From assembly GCA_025991245.1 (NCBI GenBank), contig BQMJ01000025.1, positions 62,001 through 126,000 on the forward strand: DNA of 64,000 nt, given 5' to 3'. How positions within the stretch are numbered: the stretch's first letter is position 1; every line of letters begins with the position of its first letter. The stretch comes from Galdieria partita. Its lineage: Eukaryota; Rhodophyta; Bangiophyceae; Galdieriales; Galdieriaceae. Positions 9,707 through 20,128 of this stretch are shown in pieces. The notes under the pieces are model-generated. The model did no database searches. It was not told the origin of the DNA and was given only the letters and a program-made list of their open reading frames with translations. The translations under genes and the position numbers were made by a program.

Positions 9707-11424
9707 ATGAGTGAAAATACTGAATCTCTGTTAAAAAGGGTTAGTGACAGGATAGATTATGTATTGAAAAGATAATACGTTTGTAGATTATTCAACTAGA
9801 ACTGGACATTTCCAAAGACTGTGCTGAAAACTGCAAATACATATCAGAGTTGTTTCAATATCTTGAACCAAATAGGCAGCTACATCAGTCAGTTCGTCTC
9901 AAATGCCTTCATACCATAAGAAGAATATTACCCATAGTTTTTCAAACTTTTCAAGTGAATCCATTTTCACAAGAAACAGAAACTCAAGGAGAAAAGTGTG
10001 TTCAACAAGTGGAAAAATGGTTGAGAAAACAAACAACCAAGTTGTGTATTTATTTAGAAGAATTATGTGTATCTTGTGAAGAACAAGTAGCCTACTGTGC
10101 TTTTTTGATAGGAACAACTATTTCTGCACAATTTAGTGTGTGGCATCCTTTATTTGAACGTCAGGTATTACATTCAGTTTCTTTATAGAGGTTTTTTGGA
10201 ACTAAGCAGTGACTCTAGGTAAAGAGAATCTTAGTATCAAACGTTGAAAAGAAAGATGAAAGAGAAGAGTGGAAGAATTTTGTGGAAAATATATTTTCCG
10301 TTTATGGAGACGTTGTCTTGTATACTTTGGAAGCCATTTCGTCTCTTCAACCTTTAGAAGAAGCTACTACAATGGTAGAGAATATTGAACTTGTTGTTCT
10401 TTGTAGAATATATGAGTTGTTATTTAAAGGAGCACAGCTGCTTCCCAAGTTTATTTCCAACTCGAATAGATTGGAAGAGAAAGTAAGTTTAGGGTTAACG
10501 ATTTCAATTGGAGAGGACGTTTTTCGTAAACGACTAAGGAAGACTTTTACGGACGCTTACTTATCTTTTCTATCACGAAAGCTTCCTGAGCAGCTGGAGT
10601 TTCGAATATTACAAGACTTGGGATCGAATATCATTCCTTGGTTAACAAGGCCACTTTTATTGGTTGATCACTTATCGAGTTTAACAGAACAACGTGGAAT
10701 CATATCTATTATGGCGTTAGATGCTCTATTTGTTCTTATTAGAGACTATGGTTTGGATTATCCATCCTTTTATGACAAACTTTATAGTCTATTAACAGTC
10801 CGTAACCTTACGGCTGCTCAGAAATTTTTGAGCTTCATGAGTAAGCTTCTATTAAGTTCCCTTAATATTTCTGAGCATATGGTCATGTCCTTTGTAAAGA
10901 AACTTGTACGACTTGCAACTCGCCTACCTCCTGTGCCTTGTAAATGGTGTTTGACTTGCGCTATTCATTTGATGCTGAAATATCCTTCCCTTGCTTGTCT
11001 TGTTCATCGAACGACCGATCAACATTCGGTAGCTCCATTTGCTTTTAATAGTACTGAATCTGATTCGAGTAAGAATACAACTGAGTTCTTGTCTGCAACC
11101 AAAACCTTTGTATCGAAAGACCCTTTTGATGAATTTCAAGCTGACTGTGAGGCTTCTCATGTTGCTTCTAGTTGTCTATGGGAACTGCAACTCATTCAAC
11201 ATCATTATATAAAGACTGTGCGTGAACAATTTCAATATTTCGAGACAGATTGGGGTTTACAAAGAATGAAAAGAAAAGCATCATCTTTGCCTCCCAAACC
11301 AGAAGATATCTTAGAAACCGATATAACGGAGTGGATGGAACAACCAAAGAAAAGAAAAAATATTTGTGATTCTATATGGCAATCCAATTTGCCATGTTTG
11401 CCTTTAGACTTTTCTTCCCAATAG
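9707..11424 (+). CDS. NOC4: NOC4, nucleolar complex protein for small-subunit assembly
   Basis: Exons 9707-9739, 9787-10164 and 10219-11424 give 538 residues, close to the family length (yeast Noc4 552, human 516). The N-terminal half is helical and diverged. The C-terminal half carries the CBF/Mak21 domain: DYPSFYDKLYSLLTVRNLTA, FMSKLLLSSLNISEHMVMSFVKKLVRLATRLPP, and the hydrophobic CKWCLTCAIHLMLKYPSL helix. NOC4 with NOP14 acts in 18S rRNA processing and export of the 40S precursor. The first intron uses GTTAGT; a later possible donor would leave an implausible 26-nt intron. It ends 4 bp from the stop of the convergent gene at 11429. Confidence 0.85.
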
Positions 11425-11428
11425 AATA

Positions 11429-12274
11429 TTATTTCAGAATAGGTTTAGGAAGCAACTTGCATAATAAACGACTATATTGGGCTCGTATGAGTTGCTCATT
11501 TCCCTGTTGATTATTCATATTATTTTGAGTCTCGTGAGAAATAACTTTAGACTGGTCATCAAGAAAACGAGAAACTTTCCTTCTTAGATTCTCTTGCAGT
11601 TTCTCTTTGTTCATTTTTCTGTCATCAAAGGCTGAACCATAATCAACCGATAACTGAGTATGTTCCTTGCCTAATTCTTCTATGCCTTGTGATATCTGTT
11701 TTTGAACGTCCATCTCATATTTCTTTCTCAATACAAGGAATTTTCGTAGTCTCTCCTTCTTTATCTTATCTTTGGAAAGCTTAAAACGTCCATTGCCCTT
11801 TCGTACATAGACATCGGACAATTTAGGTGCCACTATCCTCTCTGCGTTTTCGTTCAATGCTTTTCTTTTAGAACGTTTGCTTCTCTTGCTCTTTCTCTCT
11901 TTAAGGGACGTCGACTTTGTCTCACTAGTGGATGACTTTTCGGTGCCAGTACCGATTAATTCTTGGTCAAGCTTCTCCATAATTATCTTTTTGGTCAACA
12001 CATCTTCCTTTCCTTTCAAGGGCCGCTTCCAACCGCTAATAGTAACTCCCTCTTCCCAAGGATAGCACGTTGACTCCACGGGTCTCTCACTTGACTCGAT
12101 CCTTGCAGCCTTGAAGTATTTAGCTAAATACTTTTTCTCAGCAGATTGTTTTCGTCTTTTTCGTTTGGAAATTGTTCTTGTTTTGTCATTCAGCTGAAGA
12201 AGGACATTGTTGCTCTTTGACAAAGTTGGTTGACGATCTTCATAAAAACCGACGTCCACATCGTTGCATTGCAT
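11429..12274 (-). CDS. Basic nuclear-type protein of unknown function
   Basis: A single exon of 281 residues starting at the ATG at 12274. It is strongly basic, with clusters SKRKRRK near 37-43 and [12 protein letters not shown] near 125-137. The region around residues 150-195 ([20 protein letters not shown]) looks the most conserved, followed by a charged helix. The composition suits a nucleolar assembly factor, and its neighbours NOC4 and DPH5 act on ribosomes or translation, but no family is recognised. The start codon is only 11 bp from the divergent DPH5 ATG, so both must be expressed from one very small bidirectional promoter with overlapping leaders. Confidence 0.75.
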   Translation of the reverse strand: MQCNDVDVGFYEDRQPTLSKSNNVLLQLNDKTRTISKRKRRKQSAEKKYLAKYFKAARIESSERPVESTCYPWEEGVTISGWKRPLKGKEDVLTKKIIMEKLDQELIGTGTEKSSTSETKSTSLKERKSKRSKRSKRKALNENAERIVAPKLSDVYVRKGNGRFKLSKDKIKKERLRKFLVLRKKYEMDVQKQISQGIEELGKEHTQLSVDYGSAFDDRKMNKEKLQENLRRKVSRFLDDQSKVISHETQNNMNNQQGNEQLIRAQYSRLLCKLLPKPILK

Positions 12275-12285
12275 ATGATTGTGAA

Positions 12286-13298
12286 ATGTTATATTTGATC
12301 GGTTTGGGTTTAGGAGATGAAAAGGATATTAGTGTAAAAGGTTTGGAAGCAGTAAAAAAGGCCGATTTTGTTTTTTTGGAAAGTTATACTTCATTACTTG
12401 GAAGAGATAGAGAGTCTCTGGTAACGTAAAACTGAAAGTTGCTTTACTTTTCTCATTAGAATAGAGTTCTTTTTATGGAAAGGATGTTTTAGAGGCAGAC
12501 CGTGAGTTTACGGAGGGTGCAGAAGAGATATTATCTTTAGCCAAGAATAAGAATGTGGCTTTTTTAATAGTTGGTGATCCCTTTAGGTAAGAAAGGATAC
12601 ATTCTGGTTGCTTGTTGAAAAGCAAACCTCCGCTGTGTTGATTGATAGTGCTACGACGCATACAGATTTAGTACTTCGTTGCAAAAAAGAAGGAATTCAA
12701 GTGGAAGTGATTCATAATGCCTCAATCTTCAATGCAGTTGGGAAATGTGGTCTTCAACTTTACAAGTTTGGTGAAACCGTTTCGTTGGTTTTCTTCACCG
12801 ATACTTGGAAGCCGGATAGCTTTTATGATAAGATTGCCCGAAATAGAGCGGCAGGTCTTCACACTTTATGCTTGTTGGATATTCAAATGAAGGAACCCAA
12901 CTTGGAAAGTCTTGTTCGAGGAAAGGTAGTTTACGAAGCTCCTCGTATGATGACCATTTCTCAGGCCATCCAACAGTTGCTGTTTGTCGAGAATTCTAGA
13001 AAGCAACAAGGTATGAATATCTGAGGGTAAGGATTCTTTTGAATATCGTTATTTTGTAGTATTTGATAAGGAAACATTATTATGTGTTGGATTGGCAAGA
13101 ATGGGATACCCAACAGAATGTATTGCTTATGGTTCCTTGCAACAGTTGGCAGACTATGACTTTGGTCCTCCTCCTCACTCACTTATTATTCCAGGCCAGT
13201 TGCATTTCTTGGAAGCCGAGCATTTGGAATTGTTCAACATGAGTACTCGTTACAGAATAGGTGAGACGAAAGGATGCTCCAAAGAATACTGCCAATGA
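12286..13298 (+). CDS. DPH5: Diphthine synthase
   Basis: Exons 12286-12420, 12465-12586, 12649-13010 and 13060-13298 give 285 residues; the introns are 44-62 nt. It is a tetrapyrrole-methylase-fold SAM methyltransferase. The N-terminal [20 protein letters not shown], the VGDPF loop, [12 protein letters not shown] and the C-terminal [19 protein letters not shown] are the signature segments. DPH5 methylates the 2-(3-amino-3-carboxypropyl)-histidine on elongation factor 2 in the diphthamide pathway. Intron 1 uses the GAATAG acceptor at 12464; the CATTAG four bases upstream would give a stop. The C-terminal 16 codons overlap the convergent PAN2 coding end by 49 bp. Confidence 0.93.
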
Positions 13299-16200
13299 TG
13301 CTCTCTTCCATACTTATACAAGTCCTCCAATAACTGTGGAACAATTCCTTTGTCGTTTAGTTTCTGATAATATACGTAGAGTCTCCATGCAGTTTGAGCA
13401 TCTTCAATAGAATCATGAGTGGCTCCCTTTATACCAACAAGAATTGAGAATATGATAATATTGTGAGAAAATAGTACATACCTGAATATCTTCATGAAGC
13501 AAAGTGGCCGCAAGAAAACGCAAACTCAATAGTCTTTGACGTGGTAACCGATAAAGTTCAACAGTATCAATGACTTGAGACTTTGGAACGATAAAGTTGA
13601 TAATACGAAAGTCTTTTTTCAATCCGTGTCCAATTAAGATACATCCATTATCAACTAAACATCTTAGTTTCATATATACTGCTTTCAATGTAGTCAATCG
13701 ATGTTTAGATGTGTTAGGATTCAAATCTTCGAAAGTTAGGCCAGAATACTTGGTAAGATAGTCAACAACATGTTCCTTCAAGCACAAATAAAACAAACCA
13801 ATTATATGCCATTATTCTTACTTACTCGTTGAACAATATAATCATCCATCAATACAACAAAATTATTCCAATCACTGTTATTCGTAGTAGACAATACTAC
13901 AGAGACTCTTCCTAGACTCATTTGTGCAGGCTTCAATATCTTATAACTACCGTCACCATGAATCTCTGCAACCTCCTTTGAAATCTCTACAAATTCAGCA
14001 TCCAATGCAATATATGAACCTCTTGAAGGAAAAATGTGATTGCCAACTGTACTCGAACAAAGGAATCGTTCCGATATTGGATGAATGACGACTGCGCAAG
14101 CTCGTTGATATATATCAGCTAAAGAATAGTTAACCTCAACCTTGGGTATATGTCTTGACGAGTTTCGAACTTTGTATCCCAAAACAACGGGTAACTTCCA
14201 ATTTGGATGAAAACGAGTCACTTCTGATATGGATTGACATCGAGTAATACAAAAATCATTGATACACCACCAAACTGAACTATGACTGAAATGCTTATCC
14301 GTCGTTCGTTCTGTGGGCTCTCGAACATAAAGAACTAAATGACCCCTTGGAGGATAATCACTCCAAGTCTTACTACTATGAGTCCCATCGTAAAGTGGCT
14401 TTGAAGGAACAAATGCTATAACAAAATGCAAATCGTATACCTTTTCAATGTTCTTTTCAGATAATTCAGAGTCACAACAACTATTCACCTTCCACACCGA
14501 TAAATGAATATTCTCTTGTTTTGAACTAGTTGATTCAAAGAACAAGTGATGAGGAATATCTTGACCATAATTTAGTGCTCTGTTTGCTGCTTGAGCTCGA
14601 GCACTTTCATCACTCGATCTTTCATTATTGCTTTCGATATCTCCGGAGTAACGAAACCAATAGTCCAAATAATGTTCCTCGTCAGCGAAATTGCAGTCAA
14701 TGAGAAAAACGTCACTAGGCTCCATCAAATACTTACAACGAGTACAAGATTCGAAAGTTCTAGAGACTTCATTGTAGGCACGTATATTTCGGGTTTCTTC
14801 ACAAAATGAAGCTTCCAAACGCTTTGGAAAATCTTGAAGCAAGTGTTCACAAGTTTCGAGGTTAGTCCCAGTTTGATAATGGAATGACCACAAAAAGTGT
14901 GTTCTCTCAGAATACGAAAACGAGTTCATAAACTGAAAGGTTTCCATTACGCGATTTCCAAACAGGGACTCTACAATAGAGAATGTACGAAGGTTTCTAG
15001 AGAATTCCTTCTTCCAGTCAACAATATTTTGTTCATTTTCTTCCAAACTACTCATATGAAAGGACTCTTCATCTCGGGATAGTTGTTCTAGCATGTATCG
15101 AATAAAACTTTCTACTCTCAACGCAATAGGATGTGCTGTAGGTCCATCCAACAGTCCCAATGCAGTCGTATTTGGAATTTTTTGAAAAGCTCTCATAAAG
15201 TTGGATGCTTCACATGCTTCTCCAGAACCAACTTTCATCATTTGGAAAAGAAGTGAAAGTTCATCCATCAAGCAGTATTCTTCTTCAACTCGGATCCTAT
15301 GTAAAGGTATTACATATTCGCGAAATTCATCCAAGAAGAACAAAGATTGAATCACAGAATTCACATAAGAGTTTGGAAGACCATTTTCTAGTCCACAAAA
15401 AGGACTCTTATTATATAAAGAATAGTCAAATCCTTCAAATGATTGAAGAGCAAACAAGTCAATTTGGGTGTATACACATCGGAAAGCTGGACTATCTTGA
15501 AATTCTTCTTCCATTTGGTTGTTTTTAGCCAAACCAGTATTCGAACTTTGAATATACTCAATCCATCCATAGGAGCCATTTTGTTCATATGAAGAAGGAA
15601 CTGGGACATAGGAGAATTTGCCAATTTTGTGTACCTGCGTCAGAACTTTGGGATCAACTCTACGAAAAGTATTCCTTCGAACAAAGCAATCCATATATTG
15701 ACTGTAATGATGGCCAAGTAATGAAACCAGCCAGTCCTTCTCTGGTTCCTTATCAACTATCTCATGTTGTTGGACAGCAAAAGATGACTTCAACATGGCA
15801 GTTTCGATATCTGTAATATCTATCATTTGACTAACGGTTGAAGTAGGCATAGTTGGTTCCTTTGGGTAAACTGGATTGGCATGAATACAAAAGGAATGGT
15901 TATCCTCTTCAATGTCGAGTTCTGTACAGGACCAAATATGAAACATTCCTATAGAGTCCGCAAAAGCAATTGGACCCGTTTCTGAGATATCAAAACTCGT
16001 TATGAAAGTATTCATTGTTTCATCGTATATGATACTATTAATCAAAGTAACAGGCTCTTCAGATATATTAAAGCATTCCAAAACTCCAAAATTATTCAAT
16101 ATCCAAAGTAATTTGTTCTCCGAGAATCCAAAGGTAGTGCCACATATGTCCAATTTAATTTCCAGTGGAACACCTCCAGCAAAGATAGTTTGAAGTGGAT

Positions 16201-16953
16201 ACAACTTTCTAATATCAAATAGTTTGACGTTGGTCTCCATCAGTTGAGGACCTGTTATAGAAGACATTCCAGCAACTGCAATTTGGTAGTCACGAGCACT
16301 AATATCAAAAATCGGTCCTAGAAATGCACATGTTGATGATAATTCTCGAAAGGAAGCTGGTTCTCTAATACTCAGTTTTCCCTTGGAATCTCCTGTAACC
16401 AATGCCTGGGTATTCCAAAAACAACTAGTAATACAAGAATCAGGAATAGAGCTCATATTCTCTTGACGAATGATCCGAAAACGTTCGTAGTCCACAAGCA
16501 TTCCCTGTCCACTATCATTTGCACAAAACACTTGAACTTGATGAAAGGGATTGAGTACAACACAACGCATAGGAGATTGAAGCGAAGGATACTTATGACC
16601 ATCATCCTTCAAAAGGCAGCCTTTGGAATAGGTACGTAAGCCTCTATAAGTAGCAGTGAATATTAGATTGGAACTTATGGTAAAGTCTCGTACAAGACCC
16701 AATTGTGAAGAGGAAGAACCATCTGGATAACAAACTTGTATAGAGGAATATCGAGAGAGATCTGCACAACGATAAGAAGCTAACTGGCCGCCAACTGAAG
16801 ATGACCTCAAGTTTGCAGAAAAGTTAGCTCAAGGTAACAACTCAGAGTGTTTATTTACCATAAGAGTTCAACCTCAGGATCGAATAAAGTTTGTCGACTG
16901 TGACCAGCAACAAAAGGAAAATGGTCTAGTTGTGGTCCATAGACCAACTCCAT
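13250..16953 (-). CDS. PAN2: PAN2, catalytic subunit of the PAN2-PAN3 deadenylase
   Basis: Exons on the minus strand, 16953-16859, 16805-13826, 13775-13482 and 13426-13250, give 1181 residues. An N-terminal beta-propeller is followed by a linker that binds PAN3. An inactive ubiquitin-hydrolase fold comes next, where GLENGLPNSYVNSVIQSLFF has Val in place of the catalytic Cys. The C-terminal DEDD 3'-5' exonuclease has its acidic residues in ALDAEFVEI, VIDTVELYRLP and HDSIEDA. PAN2 trims long poly(A) tails of cytoplasmic mRNA. Exon 1 (VAGHSRQTLFDPEVELLW) restores the conserved start of the propeller, so the upstream ATG at 16953 is well supported. Its coding end overlaps that of DPH5. Confidence 0.95.
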
Positions 16954-17030
16954 CACAATGACTTGAGATAGTCAACACAAACATTCAAAACAATTTCTCC
17001 AAAGAAGGAATCATCGCACAAAACTTTCAA

Positions 17031-18776
17031 ATGCACGACAAGTTACTAAAACGGTTTCTTATCCTTTCCTTCATTTGGAATATGTTTGTTTGCTCCTCAA
17101 CTCTCTTATCTGACACGGATTTATTAGTCAATAACACAACCTACTCTATTGTTATGATAACAAACTGTCAAAGAGATTCCATATACCTTACGTTGATGTC
17201 TTTGTACAGGTTGCCACAAATAGAATATTTTTCTGTCTTTATAAGTATGGATTGCAACCAAAGAAACAATGACATACAAAAGTGGATAGAACAAAAATAC
17301 CAAAAAATAGTTGGAGGACTTTTATACTTTCCTAGACACCTCTATCCAAAGGTTATAAGAAGCAATAGTTACTCTTCCATTTCTTGTCATCTTCACTTTG
17401 TTTTTCAACAATTGTTTGATGTACGTAATTATTCTTCTCTCATAGTTATTGAAGATGACTTGCTGTTTGGAGAGGATTTCTTGCTGTTATTCTTGGAAAC
17501 CTGGCCACTATTGGAGATTGACAAAAGGTACTTTTCTCAACAACTATTTCTTTCGAATGGTTCACTTTGGTTAGTCTTTTATGTGTTTCAGCTTATCATG
17601 ATTTGGGATTGAAGCAGTTTTCTTGGAAACGTAACAGATTAAAGAGAATTCAGGGATTTACTGGTTTAGGTTGGATGCTATCTCGTGATATATGGCAAAA
17701 GAAGTTGTCTTCTATTTGGCCGCTTGTTCCAATTTCCGGTTTGTTTTTCGTTTCAACTTGTCTTCGTTTCTTATATTATGAGAAAGGTTGGGATCACTGG
17801 TTACGAACGTATCAAAGAATGCATCACTTAGATTGCATAGTTCCTGAAATATCCAGAAGTATTCACCAGAAAGTGAGTGGTTCTCATTTATCTCACAAGG
17901 AATGGAAAAGAAGATTTAGCAACTTGTTATTTGATTATAATGAATCGGTTGATACTTTTGGCAATTTGGATTATTTACAAAAGGAAGTTTACAATAAGAG
18001 GATACAAAGGTTATTGACTTTTGCACCAAAAGTTCATCCTTTATCTGCAAATATTTCAAAGCAATTCGGAGAAGATATTCAAATAGTTATTTCTTGTACA
18101 TTGCCTAATGGAAGCAGATATTGGAGACATTGGTTTCAAGTGTTAGAGATACCTTTGCCTCGGGAGATTGAGAGTTTTTATGAAGGCGTCCTTCTTTTTC
18201 CAACAGCTTTTCAAACTATTGTCTTTGTATGCACAAATTCTATTTTTTATAAAGACAAAAACTTGTCTAGTAATTTTGGTAAGTATTTTGACATTGAACA
18301 ATGAATATACATATATATATATTTGTAATCATGGATCAGATTCATATCATATTATTCGCTCTCATGAAAATACAAGTTGTACGGAGGTATAGATTTATTT
18401 CTCTATGAAATGACTCAAGTTACAGTTCATTTTGTAGGCTTGTGATAAAGTTTTTCTTGGCAAATATCGATGCCATTCAGAAACTTTGGCTCAAATCGAC
18501 TCCTTTGAAATGATCCATTCCTATTTTGATTGTTCAAAAGGATTGCAATGGGTTGCACGTTCTTGGGCTCCGTAAGTCATTTTTCTATTGTATTTTGTTA
18601 TTGCTAATGAGGAACCAATTATGTATAGAGGATGCTTATTCCTTGATGATAATCATCAATATCCTGTCGAATGTGTTTGTGTGACGCATAATCAGTGGGC
18701 AATTGGCTATCACTCGTACAGCTGTGATCAGAAAGCACCGAAACTACGAAGACTTTGTCCTTGTCAAGACAAGTAG
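17031..18776 (+). CDS. GT13-family N-acetylglucosaminyltransferase (GnT I / POMGnT1-like)
   Basis: Exons 17031-17527, 17575-18278, 18340-18386, 18438-18571 and 18629-18776 give 509 residues. A short cytoplasmic tail and one hydrophobic helix (residues ~7-24) make a type II Golgi membrane protein. GT13 landmarks are a Rossmann start (YSIVMITNCQRDS), the metal-binding EDD motif at residues 141-143 (IVIEDDLLFGEDF), TGLGWMLSRDIW and GWDHWLR. Family members transfer GlcNAc from UDP-GlcNAc to a mannose of N-glycans (MGAT1) or O-mannosyl glycans (POMGNT1). I cannot tell which. A Cys-rich C-terminus (CVCVTHNQW...CPCQ) extends past the core. The AT repeat near 18309 lies in intron 2. POP4 starts 5 bp after its stop. 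Confidence 0.82.
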
Positions 18777-18781
18777 TTTTG

Positions 18782-19510
18782 ATGGACATGAAAGAAAGGG
18801 AGAACCTGTTTCAAGCACTTTCAAAGGACTTGGCAGAAGACGAGTGTAAATTTATAGCCAGCAGCTCAGTTACCATTCGACAAAAGTTGTTGGAGGAGTT
18901 TGTAAAGGAAGCTCTTGAGTCAAGTGGGAAAACATCAGAGCAACAAGTCACTCTAGTAAAGTCAAAGCTGCGTGACAGAGGTTTGAAACTTCAAGAAAAT
19001 CAACAAAGACTTCAACCAAAAAGCTCAAAGCGAAAGAAACAAACACATTGGACGGCAAGAGAATTGAGACGAAACCATTTATTTGAGATACCGAGAAAGG
19101 AACAATCTTTTCAAGCGTTTATTCCTTTACATTGGTTATGGTTGGAATACGCTAGAAAGGTGCTGAGTCAATCTGAGATACTTTCATCTCTTGAAAAATT
19201 GGATCCTTCGCAACTTCACAGTCACTCAGGTATAGAATGGTTGTATCGAATGGACTTGCATGGTGCAATTCTAACCGTGATTCGCTCAAAGGCACCACAG
19301 CATGTTGGAAGTTGTGGTATTGTTTTGCAAGAAACAAGTAGTGTTTTCAAACTAATTAGACCAGATAATACTGTAGCAGAAATCCCGAAAGAAATATGCC
19401 ACTTTGGTTGTTGTATAGACCAATTTTGTTTTGTTTTGCACGGGCAGGCCTATAAAATGAAGTCTAGTGAGAGAAGTGTTAAGAAGTTGAAAAGAAAAGT
19501 ATTGGATTGA
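18782..19510 (+). CDS. POP4: RNase P/MRP protein subunit POP4 (Rpp29)
   Basis: A single exon of 242 residues from the ATG at 18782. A basic N-terminal region (KSSKRKKQTHWTARELRRN) precedes the Sm-like Rpp29 core: YRMDLHGAILTVIRSKAPQH, the GSCGIVLQETSSVFKLI strand pair, and the C-terminal KMKSSERSVKKLKRK, all diagnostic of the family. POP4 is a core protein of nuclear RNase P (tRNA 5' processing) and RNase MRP. The ATG lies 5 bp beyond the GT13 gene stop on the same strand, so its promoter must lie inside that gene or the two share a transcript. Confidence 0.92.
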   Translation: MDMKERENLFQALSKDLAEDECKFIASSSVTIRQKLLEEFVKEALESSGKTSEQQVTLVKSKLRDRGLKLQENQQRLQPKSSKRKKQTHWTARELRRNHLFEIPRKEQSFQAFIPLHWLWLEYARKVLSQSEILSSLEKLDPSQLHSHSGIEWLYRMDLHGAILTVIRSKAPQHVGSCGIVLQETSSVFKLIRPDNTVAEIPKEICHFGCCIDQFCFVLHGQAYKMKSSERSVKKLKRKVLD

Positions 19511-20128
19511 CTCAGTATATAATTATTTTCAAGTCATTACTCATCGTGGATAAAAGCTGTGGTGGTTTTATGGAAACTCTGCTTATTGAGTGACTTTTGG
19601 AGCCAATCCATTGTGAAACTCATTTACAAAGTCATAATTTCATGACTTGACTGATTTTTGGACCACAATATGCCTGAGTGATAAAAATGTCACTATATCC
19701 ATCCAATCATTCCAACAGTGAGGACTTTACGACATTTTATTATAAGATAACAGAACCAATAAAAGTACCAAGCCATTCAAAGTATTCTTAAGGTCACAAC
19801 TTGCCTATTTACAATTCCATTTGTCCAAATCATTTTTCACAATTGTGTGGATAGCGGCGAACGCAACGTGCATTTCGGTGAACTTCCTCAAGTTGATTGG
19901 TAAGACACCACTGTTGTCCTTTGTAGTTATTTTGCAGGATTCCAAGAAATTTTTTACGTGTTCTGATTAACAAAGCTACTTTGTCGGGTTGTTTTGTTAT
20001 CTGGTCGATTTGTGGGTAGTCTGGCGTCTTTGGTGTTTCCCCACCTTTCAAGATTATGTTCTAACTTAGAAACTGGAAAGGGAATCTAGTAAGTTTTGCT
20101 AGTAGTTTCTAGACGTTTGCAACGAATA
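19511..20128. other. Intergenic region of about 620 bp between POP4 and the LARP gene
   Basis: This holds the POP4 3' end and the LARP promoter. It also contains a minus-strand open frame at 19830-20051 (see separate entry). I see no tRNA, snRNA or repeat here. A small structured RNA cannot be excluded by eye. Confidence 0.35.
19830..20051 (-). CDS. Doubtful small open frame, 73 codons without ATG
   Basis: The frame reads a plausible soluble sequence (IRTRKKFLGILQNNYKGQQW) ending in RRYPHNCEK. It opens after a TAG that could serve as an acceptor (…TTAG at about 20063), but no ATG-bearing exon is visible upstream on this strand, where the LARP coding sequence begins. No family recognised. It may be the last exon of an undetected gene or chance. 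Confidence 0.2.
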   Translation of the reverse strand: MKGGETPKTPDYPQIDQITKQPDKVALLIRTRKKFLGILQNNYKGQQWCLTNQLEEVHRNARCVRRYPHNCEK

